This document shows positions 45,928 to 55,828 of a stretch of DNA of 64,000 bases, in pieces (position 1 is the first letter of the stretch; each line of letters begins with the position of its first letter). The notes under the pieces were generated by a model. That model had not been told where the DNA came from. It saw nothing but the letters and a program-made list of their open reading frames with translations, and did not search any database. Made by a program: the position numbers and the translations under genes. The stretch is from Microcoleus sp. FACHB-61 (GTDB lineage Bacteria > Cyanobacteriota > Cyanobacteriia > Cyanobacteriales > Microcoleaceae): NCBI GenBank assembly GCA_014695295.1, contig JACJNY010000070.1, positions 124,001 through 188,000 of the forward strand, read 5' to 3'.

Positions 45928-46270
45928 TAGATTTAAGGTTTTATCTTTTACAGGATTTAGGTAGAATGTAATTATTCAGAGTGCGCCTGAAGCACCTTAC
46001 CGCGCTGTTAGTAACGTGTCAAACCATTTTTTTTCAGGATTATTTGAGGTTGATTCTATAAGCAGCGCGGGGCTTCTATTAAAAAATCCTGGAATCGACT
46101 TTATTTAAAATAGGAGTTACGCTTTTGATTAGGTAACGAAAAATCTAGGAATCAACAGGCTTTCTGAGGAATAGTGCGTAATTTCTATTTTTAAATTAAG
46201 GATTAACAATTGGAAATGAAGAATAAGGAATTAGCATTTAAGAATATTCCTTCTTTCATCTTCCTACGTT
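45928..46270. other. 343-bp gap with a dispersed repeat
   Basis: No ORF of quality. The segment at about 46141-46180 (AATCTAGGAATCAACAGGC, TTTCTGAGGAATAGTGCGTA) recurs in similar form at about 62595-62633, so it is a dispersed intergenic repeat. Confidence 0.5.
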
Positions 46271-47365
46271 CTAAAACGGCATCAGCTTTTTAAGAGCGCG
46301 GTTAGCGATATCGGCATAACGCAGTTCGCCGCACAAAATTTTGCTCATCGACTTAGTAGCGCTCGGCAATTTAACGCCCGCTCTATAAGCAGCTCCTGTA
46401 AACTGATAGAATGCCCCAGCCAAGCGACCGGCCCAAACCATATCAGTTCCCCATTCTTGGGCGATCGTTTGAGTATACTCCTCTAGGGCGTCGCCGGCAC
46501 CTCCAAGAGCTCGATCGATCGCCTCAGCAGCCTTAAAGCCGCTAAAAATGGCAGGCCGAATTCCCTCACCGGAGAGGGGGTCGGCGAGACTAGCGGCGTC
46601 TCCTGCGAGCAGGGCATTTTGCGAGTGCAATTTGCGATCGCCATCCCACAGACTCATGGGGTGTTCCCGCACGTTGCTGACACTAACATCCGCACCGCAC
46701 TTCGTTGCGTAGTCGGCCAACATTTTCTTGATATCTTTTGGCTTGTCGCCGCGCATCGCAGCAATACTCAAAGAGTAGCCGTCAGCTTTGGGAAAGCTCC
46801 AGATAAAACCTTTTCTAATAGTACCAAAATCGAAATTGATGGAATCGCCCTTGATTGAGCGAGTTTCTAAACTTGCGCTCAAACAGAGTTTTGGTTCTTT
46901 CAATCTGAGCCACTTAGTCATCGGCCCGCCGGCACCGTCAGCAGCAATCAAATAGCGGCCGGAAACTGATTCAGAGTTAGTTTTAACTTCCCAAACAGAA
47001 TTTTTAAACTCAATCCCTTTGACTTCTGTAGAGTCTCTAAGTTCCGCACCAGTTTTTTGAGCTTGTTTAATTAAAAAATCGTCAAATATATCTCGCTGTA
47101 CCATCCACATTGGCGAATTTATCTCAACTTTCACCTGGTCTTGCATTTTCCAGGTGTAGCTAATTTTGTTAGCTTTCAGAGAAATAGCTGGCCTCAGGTC
47201 AAAATCCAGCCATTGGGCGATCGCGGGAGAAACGCCGCCGCCACAAGGTTTATTGCGGGGCAGAGAGGCTTTTTCTAGTACCAAAACAGAACGTCTCTGT
47301 TTTGCCAGGTGATAAGCTGCTGTGCTGCCTGCCGGGCCTGCACCGACAATAATGCAATCAAACAT
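46271..47365 (-). CDS. Geranylgeranyl-reductase-family FAD oxidoreductase
   Basis: 364 aa. The N-terminal Rossmann motif VGAGPAGSTAAYHLA binds FAD, followed by KPCGGGVSP (family signature), and the second flavin motif LLAGDAASLADPLSGEGIR near residue 275. This family (ChlP, BchP, archaeal GGR) reduces isoprenoid double bonds. The sequence is shorter than true chlP products (about 400 aa), so a related menaquinone/lipid-isoprenoid or unassigned reductase is more likely than chlorophyll GGR. Monocistronic; repeats of GGTAATTGGTTAT lie just upstream at about 47373-47398. Confidence 0.85.
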   Translation of the reverse strand: MFDCIIVGAGPAGSTAAYHLAKQRRSVLVLEKASLPRNKPCGGGVSPAIAQWLDFDLRPAISLKANKISYTWKMQDQVKVEINSPMWMVQRDIFDDFLIKQAQKTGAELRDSTEVKGIEFKNSVWEVKTNSESVSGRYLIAADGAGGPMTKWLRLKEPKLCLSASLETRSIKGDSINFDFGTIRKGFIWSFPKADGYSLSIAAMRGDKPKDIKKMLADYATKCGADVSVSNVREHPMSLWDGDRKLHSQNALLAGDAASLADPLSGEGIRPAIFSGFKAAEAIDRALGGAGDALEEYTQTIAQEWGTDMVWAGRLAGAFYQFTGAAYRAGVKLPSATKSMSKILCGELRYADIANRALKKLMPF

Positions 47366-47566
47366 TTTTGGTTATGGGTAATTGGTTATTGGTAATTGGT
47401 TATGGGGAACAGGGAATTAGTAACTGGTAATTGCTAACTCTTGAAGTGTTAAATCTTGAGTTTTTAACTCACAAATCACAACTCATCGAGCGTCTGGGCG
47501 TTGTTCGCGGCCGAATCTCGCCAATCTCAAAACTATTCCTATTCCCCATGCCCAATTTCCCATTCC

Positions 47567-48115
47567 CTAAACTGTCGTGATATCTTTCTCTTTCCCTGCC
47601 AGAACTTCTTCTATTTTGGCAATGTACTTGTCCGTCAGCTTTTGAATTTTATCTTGCAAGTCCCGCGATTCATCTTTAGAGATATCGCTGCTTTTTTCCT
47701 GCTTGCGAATCGAGTCAACGGCATCGCGGCGGATATTGCGAATTGCAACTTTACCTTCTTCAGCAAACTTACTGGCCATTTTGACAAATTCTTGGCGTCT
47801 GTCGCTCGTCAGCGGCGGAATGTTCAAGCGAATAACTGAACCGTCGTTGTTGGGAACGAGTCCTACATCCGACAGGGAAATCGCTTTTTCGATCGAGTTG
47901 AGGGCTGTGCGATCGAACGGTTGAATGGTGATCGTAGTTGCATCCGGCGTGCCGATGTTGGCAAGGGATTTGATCGGAGTTGGAGAACCGTAGTAATCTA
48001 CCATGACTCGATCGAGGAGGGAGGCGTTGGCCCGTCCCGTCCGAATAGTATTAAAAGACCGTTGAGTAGCCTCAACTGCCTTTTGCATATGATCTTCTGC
48101 TTCAGCTAACTTCAC
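47567..48115 (-). CDS. frr: Ribosome recycling factor
   Basis: 182 aa from a GTG at 48115, preceded six bases earlier by GGAGG inside the end of pyrH; the first residues [20 protein letters not shown] fit cyanobacterial RRF. Core motifs [24 protein letters not shown] and [12 protein letters not shown] are present. With EF-G it splits post-termination ribosomes. The start lies within pyrH (14-bp overlap), so translation is coupled. The pyrH-frr order is the normal bacterial one. Confidence 0.97.
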   Translation of the reverse strand: MKLAEAEDHMQKAVEATQRSFNTIRTGRANASLLDRVMVDYYGSPTPIKSLANIGTPDATTITIQPFDRTALNSIEKAISLSDVGLVPNNDGSVIRLNIPPLTSDRRQEFVKMASKFAEEGKVAIRNIRRDAVDSIRKQEKSSDISKDESRDLQDKIQKLTDKYIAKIEEVLAGKEKDITTV

Positions 48116-48830
48116 AAAAACCTCCGACAAGAGTTCCAATAGATTCTCCCATTACAGCTCGGTAGATGTTGCCCGACACCGAGAGGTCAAATACCATAAT
48201 AGGAATATTATTTTCTTTGCAAAGGGCGATCGCGGTACTGTCCATCACCCGCAAATCTTGATTCAAGACGTGTGCATAGGTGAGGGTTTGATACCTGCGC
48301 GCGTTGGGGTTGAGGTGGGGGTCGCAATCGTACACCCCATCTACCTTAGTAGCTTTAAAAATCACCTCTGCATCAATTTCAGCCGCCCGCAGAGCGGCTG
48401 TAGTATCCGTAGTAAAAAAAGGATTGCCAGAACCGGCACCAAAAATCACTACTCGTTTTTTTTCGAGGTGGCGAATCGCCCGCCGCCGGATGTAGGGTTC
48501 AGCTACTTCTTGCATAGCTATCGCCGATTGCACCCTCGTTGGCACTCCTACTTGTTCCAGGGCATCCTGCAAAGTGATAGCATTCATCACCGTAGCAATC
48601 ATGCCCACATAATCAGCCGTTGCCCGATCCATCCCTGCCGAAGCAGCTTTCACTCCGCGAAAAATGTTGCCGCCACCGACAACAATCGCGATTTGAATGC
48701 CTTCGGACACGACTTTGGCCACTTCCTGGGCGATCGACTGAACGACTATCGGATCGATGCCGTAGCCCAAGCTGCCCATCAGCGCTTCACCGCTGAGTTT
48801 CAGCAAAACTCGCTGATAAACCATCCCCAT
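48102..48830 (-). CDS. pyrH: UMP kinase
   Basis: 242 aa. Hexameric amino-acid-kinase-fold enzyme making UDP from UMP. Motifs: [76 protein letters not shown]. The ATG at 48830 (or 48824) is supported by alignment of KLSGEAL to the usual position. Ends with GGFCEVS, overlapping frr. Confidence 0.97.
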   Translation of the reverse strand: MGMVYQRVLLKLSGEALMGSLGYGIDPIVVQSIAQEVAKVVSEGIQIAIVVGGGNIFRGVKAASAGMDRATADYVGMIATVMNAITLQDALEQVGVPTRVQSAIAMQEVAEPYIRRRAIRHLEKKRVVIFGAGSGNPFFTTDTTAALRAAEIDAEVIFKATKVDGVYDCDPHLNPNARRYQTLTYAHVLNQDLRVMDSTAIALCKENNIPIMVFDLSVSGNIYRAVMGESIGTLVGGFCEVS

Positions 48831-49041
48831 GCCGCCACTATTTTTTTACTCTGTTTGCCTCCACCATAAGATACCAGTACGGGTGCATTTTGAACATCAA
48901 TTGCCCGGAACAGGCATCCTGCTTGTGCTGCAAGAGAATTTGTTTGTTGCGCCGGCTGCTAGGTGAACAGGCCCGAAAGCCTGTTCCACAACCGGATTGA
49001 TTTTTTGTGGGGTGGGTACTCTTAGCCCGCCCCTAAAAGAC

Positions 49042-49440
49042 TCAATCCTTGGGGACGAAATTAAGAGCAGCAGAATTCATGCAGTAACGCTGACCGGTCG
49101 GTTTGGGCCCGTCGTTAAATACGTGACCCAGATGAGAGTCACAGACAGCACACAGTACCTCCGTGCGGCGCATGAACAAGGTGTTATCCGACTCGCACTT
49201 GACATTTTCTTCGCTAACGGGAGCGTAGAAACTCGGCCAACCGGTACCGGAATCGAACTTTGTTTCTGATTTAAATAGCTCTGTGCCGCAGCAAATACAC
49301 TTATAAATTCCGGTTTTTTTGCTGTCGTGATATTCCCCACTAAAAGCTCTTTCCGTTCCTTTCTTGCGGGTGACTTTAAACTGTTCTGGCGTGAGTTGTT
49401 GTTGCCATTCTGCGTCGGTTTTTTGAACTTTTTCAGTCAT
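49042..49440 (-). CDS. msrB: Peptide methionine-(R)-sulfoxide reductase
   Basis: 132 aa. MsrB signatures: [45 protein letters not shown] and RYCMNSAAL with the catalytic Cys. Two CxxC pairs (CICC and CAVC) hold the structural zinc. It repairs oxidised methionine using thioredoxin. No signal peptide, hence cytosolic. Monocistronic. In the neighbouring gap an inverted GAACAGGC/GCCTGTTC (48965-48986) may mark its 3' end. Confidence 0.97.
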   Translation of the reverse strand: MTEKVQKTDAEWQQQLTPEQFKVTRKKGTERAFSGEYHDSKKTGIYKCICCGTELFKSETKFDSGTGWPSFYAPVSEENVKCESDNTLFMRRTEVLCAVCDSHLGHVFNDGPKPTGQRYCMNSAALNFVPKD

Positions 49441-49611
49441 GATTTGATGTTGGGTTTAGATGGTTTAACAAAGAATTAGGTCAAGCTTTTTTGAAGTTTA
49501 TGACTAAGACTAAAGAAACCTGGTTTCTCCGAAAAAAATGTGGCAAAACGAGACATTTAAGAAGAAACCGGGTTTCTGAAACAAGCCTGCTTAAGTCATA
49601 GACTGGTTAAC

Positions 49612-51432
49612 TCATGCCTCCATTAATATTAACCTAATTGGCTCGATATGAACATACCAGGGAAAAGGATTGTCCTTAATAGCCCTCCACTTTTCCTTAA
49701 AAACTTCGACTTGCAAGTGATAATCTTGGGAATGATTGGGAGGCGAGTGCAATTTGAGATATAATGTCACCCGGTGCGGAGTTTCCACAGTTGAGGCGAT
49801 CCAACAAGCAAATGTATTTTCGCGATCGCACCCGCTAACAAAACTCAGTTGATGAGCCCGAATTCCCACAGAAACTAAAGATTTGGGAATTGGTTCGACT
49901 ACAGTCAGAGTACAGCCCCAGTCGATCGCCTCCACGAGAGTTTCTGCGATCGGTTTAGCTGCTGAGAAATTCTTGCAGCCCGTCAACTGGGCGACAGTGA
50001 AATTGCGAGGGCGATCGAAAATGTTCTCTTTGGTATCAAAGGCGATCGGCTTTCCCTCGGCCAACACCAACAGATTTTTGCACACCCGGTAAACTTCCTC
50101 TAAATTGTGGCTAACAAACAAAGTAATTCCCCGATAATTAGCCAGAGTCTGCATTAACTCCCGTTCCAGTTGACTGCGCAAGTGAGTGTCCAAAGCAGAA
50201 AACGGTTCGTCTAACAGCAGCAATTCGGGAGAAGGGGCGATCGCCCTCGCCAAAGCCACCCGCTGCTGTTGGCCCCCTGAAAGTTCGTGCGGGTAGCGGT
50301 TTTCCAGTCCCAACATTTGCACCGAAATTAGTTGTTCTTTTACCCGAAGTTTTTGCTCGCTTTCTGATAAATGCTGCAAGCCAAACGCAATATTTTGAGC
50401 AACTGTCAGGTGAGGAAATAAAGCATAGTTTTGAAACAAAAAACCGATGCGGCGGTCTTTAGAAGGTACATTAATGCCCTGTGCTGAGTCAAATAAAACC
50501 TTGCCGTTGACGGCAATTTTACCGCTGCTGGGAGTTTCCAAACCAGCGATGCAGCGCAGAGTCATGCTTTTACCGGAACCCGACGCCCCCAAAATTCCCA
50601 GCACTTCCTGGCTGATATCGAAGCCTACATCCAAAGCAAAGCCGGAGAGAGGTTTGAAGATGTTTAAACAAAGGCCGCTTTCCGGCTGTTGTTTTTGGGG
50701 TTTTGCGGTAAAACTAGACGCGACTTTGGGAAGATTTGATTGCGGTCTTTGGCTCGAATTCTGTTTGGGCGAGATCCTTTGTAAATCAGTCCAAAAATTA
50801 ACAGCAGTTAGCACGCTCAAAGAAAGACTAAGAATAATCAAAACCCAAATAGCAGCTTGCCTCATATCCCCTGCTTCCACAGCAAAATAAATTGCCATCG
50901 GGATAGTTTGAGTTTGTCCGGGAATGTTCCCCGCTAACATCAGCGTCGCGCCAAATTCACCCAAAGCGCGGGCAAATGCGAGAATAGTTCCTGCTAAAAT
51001 TCCCGGCCATGCTAGCGGCAACATAATTCGCCAAAAGACTTGCCACTCCGAGGCCCCCAAAGTGCGAGCAGCGTTGAGAAGATTGGCATCAATTTGCTCA
51101 AAAGCTCCCAAAGCAGTTTTGTACATCAGGGGAAATGATACAACTGTGGCGGTAATGGCGGCGGCTTGCCAAGTGAAAATTATAGTTAAGTCGAATTGTA
51201 GCAATAATTGACCGATCGCTCCATTTCTCCCAAACAGCATGAGGAGTAAAAATCCCACTACCGTCGGCGGCAAAACTAAGGGAGAAATGAAAATGCCTTC
51301 AATCAGAGCTTTACCTTTGATGCGAGTTGAAAGCATCCACCGGGCGGCGGCTATTCCGAGAAAGAATGTAAAGAAGGTGGCGATGGCTGATGATTTCAGA
51401 GATATCCATAATGGAGATAAGTCAAATTCCAT
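49612..51432 (-). CDS. modB: Molybdate ABC transporter, fused permease-ATPase (ModBC)
   Basis: 606 aa; modC-type sequence is fused in frame to modB. Residues about 1-215 are a ModB permease with five to six membrane segments and the EAA-loop region (AARTLGASEWQVFWRIMLPLAWPGILAG). Residues about 250-480 are the ModC ATPase: GASGSGKS (Walker A), LSGGQQQRVALARAIA (signature) and LLLDEPFSALD (Walker B). The C-terminal about 110 residues resemble a degenerate TOBE/MOP part. ModBC fusions are known in several cyanobacteria. It imports molybdate with ModA (51560), 127 bp upstream in the same direction. Confidence 0.93.
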   Translation of the reverse strand: MEFDLSPLWISLKSSAIATFFTFFLGIAAARWMLSTRIKGKALIEGIFISPLVLPPTVVGFLLLMLFGRNGAIGQLLLQFDLTIIFTWQAAAITATVVSFPLMYKTALGAFEQIDANLLNAARTLGASEWQVFWRIMLPLAWPGILAGTILAFARALGEFGATLMLAGNIPGQTQTIPMAIYFAVEAGDMRQAAIWVLIILSLSLSVLTAVNFWTDLQRISPKQNSSQRPQSNLPKVASSFTAKPQKQQPESGLCLNIFKPLSGFALDVGFDISQEVLGILGASGSGKSMTLRCIAGLETPSSGKIAVNGKVLFDSAQGINVPSKDRRIGFLFQNYALFPHLTVAQNIAFGLQHLSESEQKLRVKEQLISVQMLGLENRYPHELSGGQQQRVALARAIAPSPELLLLDEPFSALDTHLRSQLERELMQTLANYRGITLFVSHNLEEVYRVCKNLLVLAEGKPIAFDTKENIFDRPRNFTVAQLTGCKNFSAAKPIAETLVEAIDWGCTLTVVEPIPKSLVSVGIRAHQLSFVSGCDRENTFACWIASTVETPHRVTLYLKLHSPPNHSQDYHLQVEVFKEKWRAIKDNPFPWYVHIEPIRLILMEA

Positions 51433-51559
51433 ATTTTGGATTAAGTATAGGTAGTTTTAAATAATTTATGAAGGAGATTTATTTTAACGAACCGCGAAGA
51501 CGCTAAGAACACGAAGGAAGAGAAGAAAGGTTCTGAATATCTACAATTTTTACAACTAA

Positions 51560-52366
51560 TTAACGAGCTGTACCAAATCCGTATTTCTGAAATACTATTT
51601 TAGCTCGATCGCCCGCTAAAAACTCAACAAACGCTTTAGCAGCAGCCGGATTGCGACTGCTTTTCATAACTGCTAGGGGATAAAGTATTGGCGAGTGCAA
51701 ATTTGCCGCAGCCGTGGCGCGTACCGCGACTTTTGGCGATGCTTTGGCATCTGTCGCGTAGACTATACCTGCATCCGCATTGCCGCTTTCGACAAAAGTC
51801 AGCACTTGGCGGACGTTATTTCCTAGCACTAATTTGGGTAATATTTGCTGCAAAATTCCGATTTTCATCAGCATTTCCTGAGCGTATTGTCCGACAGGTA
51901 CGCTCTTGGGTTCGCCGATCGCAATTTTCTTGATTCTGGCATCTGTCAACTGTTTGAAATCGCTCAAAACTACGCCATTTTTAGGAGTAATCAAAACCAG
52001 GCGATTTGTAAGCAAATTGCGGCGCGTGTCGTTAATTAGCAAATTAGATTGCTGCAAATCGTTCATTTGCTTGGTAGCGGCGCTGAAAAATACATCTACC
52101 GGTGCTCCCTGTTGGATCTGCTGTGCGAGGGCGCCGGAAGCACCAAAATTATAAGTAATAGTAACATTTGGATTGCTGCCTTGATAAACAGTCTTGATTT
52201 CTGCTAAGGCTTGCGACAGACTGATAGCAGCAGATACAGTTAAAGACGTTCGCTGCTGCGCCGCGACAGGAGAAACACTCTGAAATAAGTTCCAACTAAT
52301 CAGCAGTGCTAGCGCCGCGATGGCTGCGAAAATCAATTTGAGAATGGGTGTATTTTTTAAGTTCAC
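51560..52366 (-). CDS. modA: Molybdate-binding periplasmic protein ModA
   Basis: 268 aa, GTG start. Signal peptide (about 1-36, LIFAAIAALALLISW, cleavage near VAAQQ). Type II binding-protein fold with the ModA signatures LTVSAAISLSQALAEI, NFGASGALAQQIQQGAPVD and TNRLVLITP. It captures molybdate or tungstate for the ModBC transporter that follows, with a 127-bp gap carrying a 32-bp dispersed repeat (51489-51520). No molybdenum-cofactor riboswitch could be recognised upstream. Confidence 0.95.
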   Translation of the reverse strand: MNLKNTPILKLIFAAIAALALLISWNLFQSVSPVAAQQRTSLTVSAAISLSQALAEIKTVYQGSNPNVTITYNFGASGALAQQIQQGAPVDVFFSAATKQMNDLQQSNLLINDTRRNLLTNRLVLITPKNGVVLSDFKQLTDARIKKIAIGEPKSVPVGQYAQEMLMKIGILQQILPKLVLGNNVRQVLTFVESGNADAGIVYATDAKASPKVAVRATAAANLHSPILYPLAVMKSSRNPAAAKAFVEFLAGDRAKIVFQKYGFGTAR

Positions 52367-52592
52367 CGAAAATAGTTTTTAATTTTAATTTTGAGTTACT
52401 TTGAAACCACTATAAAACTATCTTCTTCTCTTTCTTGCTTCGCGTTCTACCCTACCCTTCGGGAACGGCTTCGCCGAACGCGTCTTCGGGGTTCGTTAAC
52501 AAAACTTAGGCGCTACTGAAAGCGATAAGGTGCGCAGTGCGCACCCATACATAATTAGGTTCTGCATCCTGGATTGTTAATTTAAAACCTCC

Positions 52593-53150
52593 CTATTCTC
52601 GCCATTTGACAGAACAGCCGATCGCCTCTGTACTCGAAGGCTCCACGGGTTGGTTATTGAGCAATTGGTCGATCGCGCTCCGCAGATAAGACACCCCCAC
52701 CGCCCCCGGGTCGTCCGGGTTGTCGTCAATTAAACCTTTATAGCGCAATCTGCCGTCTTGGTCTAACAAAAAAACTTCCGGCGTTTTAGAAGCACCAAAA
52801 CTTTCAGCCACATCTTGAGCAACATCTCGGATGTAGGGGAAGTTGAGTTGATTGTTGGCTGCAAAGATTTTCATGTTATCAAAACTGTCGTCGGGATGCT
52901 GGTTTGCATCATTAGCATTCATCCCGATTAAAGTAACACCTCGATCTTGAAATTCTGCTTGAATTTCTTTCAGGCGATTTAGATACAACTGCACGTAAGG
53001 GCAATGATTGCCCATAAATATTACCGCTATCGCCCGAAATTTTTCTAAATATCGAGCTAAATGGTGAACCTCTTCGTCAACCCCCGGCAGTTCAAAATCG
53101 GGAGCGTAGCCGTTAATGGGAGTACCCGTTGTATCGATTAGTAAATTCAT
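52593..53150 (-). CDS. Thioredoxin-like redoxin (AhpC/TSA-Redoxin family)
   Basis: 185 aa from the ATG at 53150; the in-frame TTG at 53180 is less likely. Thioredoxin fold with APDFELPGVDEEVHHLARYL and MGNHCPYVQLYLNR: a Cys at the peroxidatic position with HCPYV instead of CxxC. A second Cys near the C-terminus (GCSVKW) could be the resolving residue. The usual cis-Pro motif KTPEVFLLD is present. Peroxiredoxin-like or thiol-transfer activity is likely. Cytosolic. Confidence 0.88.
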   Translation of the reverse strand: MNLLIDTTGTPINGYAPDFELPGVDEEVHHLARYLEKFRAIAVIFMGNHCPYVQLYLNRLKEIQAEFQDRGVTLIGMNANDANQHPDDSFDNMKIFAANNQLNFPYIRDVAQDVAESFGASKTPEVFLLDQDGRLRYKGLIDDNPDDPGAVGVSYLRSAIDQLLNNQPVEPSSTEAIGCSVKWRE

Positions 53151-53283
53151 GTTTTCACGAGGTGAAGAGCAGTTTTGCAAGCATGAAATATGAAACGGTC
53201 AGCGCGAATAAAATTGGCTGTTTTTTGGCTTTAACTTAATTTTAGCCTTGCCAACAGCCTATGAGTGATTCGTACTTCGCGAT

Positions 53284-54213
53284 TTATCCCTCGTCTGGCT
53301 TTAGCCAACCTTGAGCCAGAGCTTGATATCCAATAAGTTTGTATGCTAATTTGGCGGCGGTAAATTCTGAGACTACAGAATCTACAATAGGTGCTAATTC
53401 CATAATGTCACACCCGATTACTTCGTAGGACTCGAAGATGCGACGCAAAAATCCGGTCAGGGAATACCAATTTAACCCGCCCGGTTCGGGTGTGCCAACC
53501 CCTGGAATTAAAGTCGGATCGATGCCGTCTAAGTCGATCGTCAAAAATACCCGCTTGGTTGTAATGCTGGCAATTGCCCGATCGGCCCAATCCGGTTGAG
53601 TAGCGATTTCCCTAGCTCTAATCACGTTTAGCTGTTTTGCTTTTATCAAGTCTGCTTCTTCCTTGCAGATAGCGCGAATCCCGATTTGCAGTGTCGGTAA
53701 GCCCATATCGACAACACGCCGCATCACGCAGGCGTGGTTGTGAATCGAGCCCTCGTACTCGTGCCGCAAGTCGCCGTGGGCATCGATTTGCACGACTGTG
53801 AAGGGTTCATCCGGGTATGCTTGGCGATAACCTTCGACAACGCCGGCAGTGATGCTGTGTTCGCCTCCGAGGGAGATGACAAATTTATTTTCGGTAACTA
53901 GCTGGTGGACTGCGGCTTGGGTGACTTGCAGCATTTCTGAGGATGAAACCGGTTGTCTGTTGCGGGTATCGGCGATCGGCTCTGTTGTATAAATTCCGAC
54001 ATCGTAGCAAACTTCGGAATCTAGTTCTTCGTCATAGCACTCGAGTTGATGAGAAGCTTCTAGAAGTTTCGCCGGCCCGTTTTCGCACCCCCGGCGGTAA
54101 GTGGTGGTAGCTTCGTAGGGAATTGGTAAGATAACTACTTTGGCGGTGTCGTAGTCGGGTACAATTTCCGACCCCAGAAACGGTACGACAGCAGTGGAAA
54201 TGATCGTTGGCAT
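53284..54213 (-). CDS. speB: Agmatinase (ureohydrolase family)
   Basis: 309 aa. Binuclear Mn-site motifs: GGEHSITAG, DAHGDLRHEYEG and LDLDGIDPTLIPGVGTPEPGG read with ligands His, Asp-x-His-x-Asp and Asp-x-Asp. It hydrolyses agmatine to putrescine and urea, a polyamine pathway step. Arginase or guanidinobutyrase activity in the same fold cannot be excluded. Monocistronic. Confidence 0.93.
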   Translation of the reverse strand: MPTIISTAVVPFLGSEIVPDYDTAKVVILPIPYEATTTYRRGCENGPAKLLEASHQLECYDEELDSEVCYDVGIYTTEPIADTRNRQPVSSSEMLQVTQAAVHQLVTENKFVISLGGEHSITAGVVEGYRQAYPDEPFTVVQIDAHGDLRHEYEGSIHNHACVMRRVVDMGLPTLQIGIRAICKEEADLIKAKQLNVIRAREIATQPDWADRAIASITTKRVFLTIDLDGIDPTLIPGVGTPEPGGLNWYSLTGFLRRIFESYEVIGCDIMELAPIVDSVVSEFTAAKLAYKLIGYQALAQGWLKPDEG

Positions 54214-54538
54214 AAGGGAAATTTCAATAAGGCAAAGAAGTCAGCATCTTTAATCCTGACATAATATCGGCTCTACCTGCAAATTCAGAAGGAATAGGGA
54301 AGAAGGAAGATAAATGAACCGCAGAGAGCGCAGAGGGCGCTGAGGGAAGAGGGAAGGAAGGCTGAGGATTTATGTGGGGGCAATCTCCCCGTGGTTGCCT
54401 CGAATTACGATACCTTTTGTAGTAAGGGCTTCACTCCTTCTTACTCTTAAATTTTCAATCTTATGACCGAAAGCAATTTGGTCGCAGAAGGGGAGCAATT
54501 CTTCAATCTAAAATCTAAAATCTAAAATCTAAAATCGC
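54214..54538. repeat. Repeat-rich 325-bp gap before the hydrolase gene
   Basis: Contains a degenerate copy (about 54312-54340) of the GAACCGC...CGCTGAGG-type element and ends in the TCTAAAA heptamer array (54507-54534), the same 40 bases as at 26018-26057. No ORF. Confidence 0.6.
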
Positions 54539-55453
54539 ATGACATCTTCTACTCCCACTTCGTCAACTGCTGTTGCACCTCAAACTTGGCTGTGGAAAGG
54601 CTTTCCCATTTGCTACCAGGCTGCGGGTTCCCAGGGGCCTGCGGTAGTGTTCGTCCACGGTTTCGGTGCGTCTTGGGGTCACTGGCGCAAAAATTTGCCG
54701 GCGCTGGCTGCTAATTGTCGGTGTTATGCGATCGACCTCATCGGTTTTGGCGGTTCTGCTAAACCCGCGCCCAAGCTTGAAATTGACTATACTTTTGAAA
54801 CTTGGGGACAGCTAATTGCTGATTTTTGTCGGGAAGTTGCGGGCGGGCCGGCTTTTTTGGTGGGAAATTCGATCGGCTGCGTGGCAATTATGCAAGCGGC
54901 TGTTGATTTTCCCGACATTGCTGAGGGCGTAATTTTACTCAATTGTTCCCTGCGCTTGCTGCACGATCGCAAACGCGCCGAATTGCCTTGGTATCGCAGT
55001 TTTGGAGCGCCAATTGCACAAAAAATTTTAAATGTCAAGTGGATAAGTCAATTATTTTTTCAACAATTAGCAACGCCAAAAACAGTTAAAAAAGTGCTTT
55101 TGCAAGCTTATCACCGTCCTGAATCTGTCACCGACGAACTGGTAAATATGCTGCTGGAGCCTGCCAAAGACAGCGGCGCAGTCGAAGTATTTGTGGCATT
55201 TATCAGTTATTCTCAAGGCCCGCTACCGGAGGATTTGTTGCCGCGTTTAAGCTGTCCGGCTTTGATTTTGTGGGGGACAAATGACCCTTGGGAGCCGATC
55301 GCATTAGGGCGAGAATTGGCAAAGTTTCCGGCTGTGGAAAAGTTTATTGCGCTGGAAGGCGTAGGTCATTGTCCCCAGGATGAAGCGCCGGAATTGGTCA
55401 ATCCTATTTTACTCGATTGGATTAAAGAGCGATCGGCATTTGCAGAAAATTAG
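54539..55453 (+). CDS. Alpha/beta-fold hydrolase
   Basis: 304 aa. Oxyanion region VFVHGFGASWGHWRKN, nucleophile elbow GNSIGC (Ser), GTNDPWEPIA (acid) and GVGHCPQDEAP (His) give a complete triad. No signal peptide. The family includes esterases and pheophytinase-like chlorophyll-degrading enzymes; the sequence is close in wording to the cyanobacterial and plant AB-hydrolase group with WLWKGFPICYQAAG. Substrate unknown. The ATG is the end of a heptamer array, with no ribosome-binding site within it. Confidence 0.9.
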   Translation: MTSSTPTSSTAVAPQTWLWKGFPICYQAAGSQGPAVVFVHGFGASWGHWRKNLPALAANCRCYAIDLIGFGGSAKPAPKLEIDYTFETWGQLIADFCREVAGGPAFLVGNSIGCVAIMQAAVDFPDIAEGVILLNCSLRLLHDRKRAELPWYRSFGAPIAQKILNVKWISQLFFQQLATPKTVKKVLLQAYHRPESVTDELVNMLLEPAKDSGAVEVFVAFISYSQGPLPEDLLPRLSCPALILWGTNDPWEPIALGRELAKFPAVEKFIALEGVGHCPQDEAPELVNPILLDWIKERSAFAEN

Positions 55454-55492
55454 GGCTTTTACTTATTGCGGGCAGGAATAATTGGTTTGATT

Positions 55493-55524
55493 GAACCGCG
55501 AAGACGCTAAGAACACGAAGGAAG
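55493..55524 (+). repeat. Dispersed 32-bp repeat (copy 2)
   Basis: Identical to 51489-51520 upstream of modBC; a degenerate relative is at about 54312. The gap 55454-55828 holds no gene, only this repeat and AT-rich DNA with an ACAGATAAACGCAGATAAA tandem tract (about 55722-55746). Confidence 0.8.
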
Positions 55525-55828
55525 AAGTAGGAAGAAGAAATTAGGAAACTGTACTGCCTTGTCCTCGGTTTCATGAGGAGTGCAGCCGGAATTGATATTA
55601 GATCAAATCTATTAGCCTCGGAATTATTCCTATCTCTATTCTCGACCTCTGCGTGAATCAGCGTCAATCCATTGTCATCTACCGCCCGAGAAATTCTCTT
55701 TTTTTAACCGCAGATGAGGGCAGATAAACACAGATAAACGCAGATAAATTATATCAATTCCGGTTGCACCACCCGTGATTGTTGACTGTTGACTGGATTT
55801 TACTATTCCGATGCTACCGGAATTAATA

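Noticed and set aside
52367-52592. Possible molybdenum-cofactor riboswitch upstream of modA
   Set aside because: No multi-stem structure or conserved motif could be recognised.
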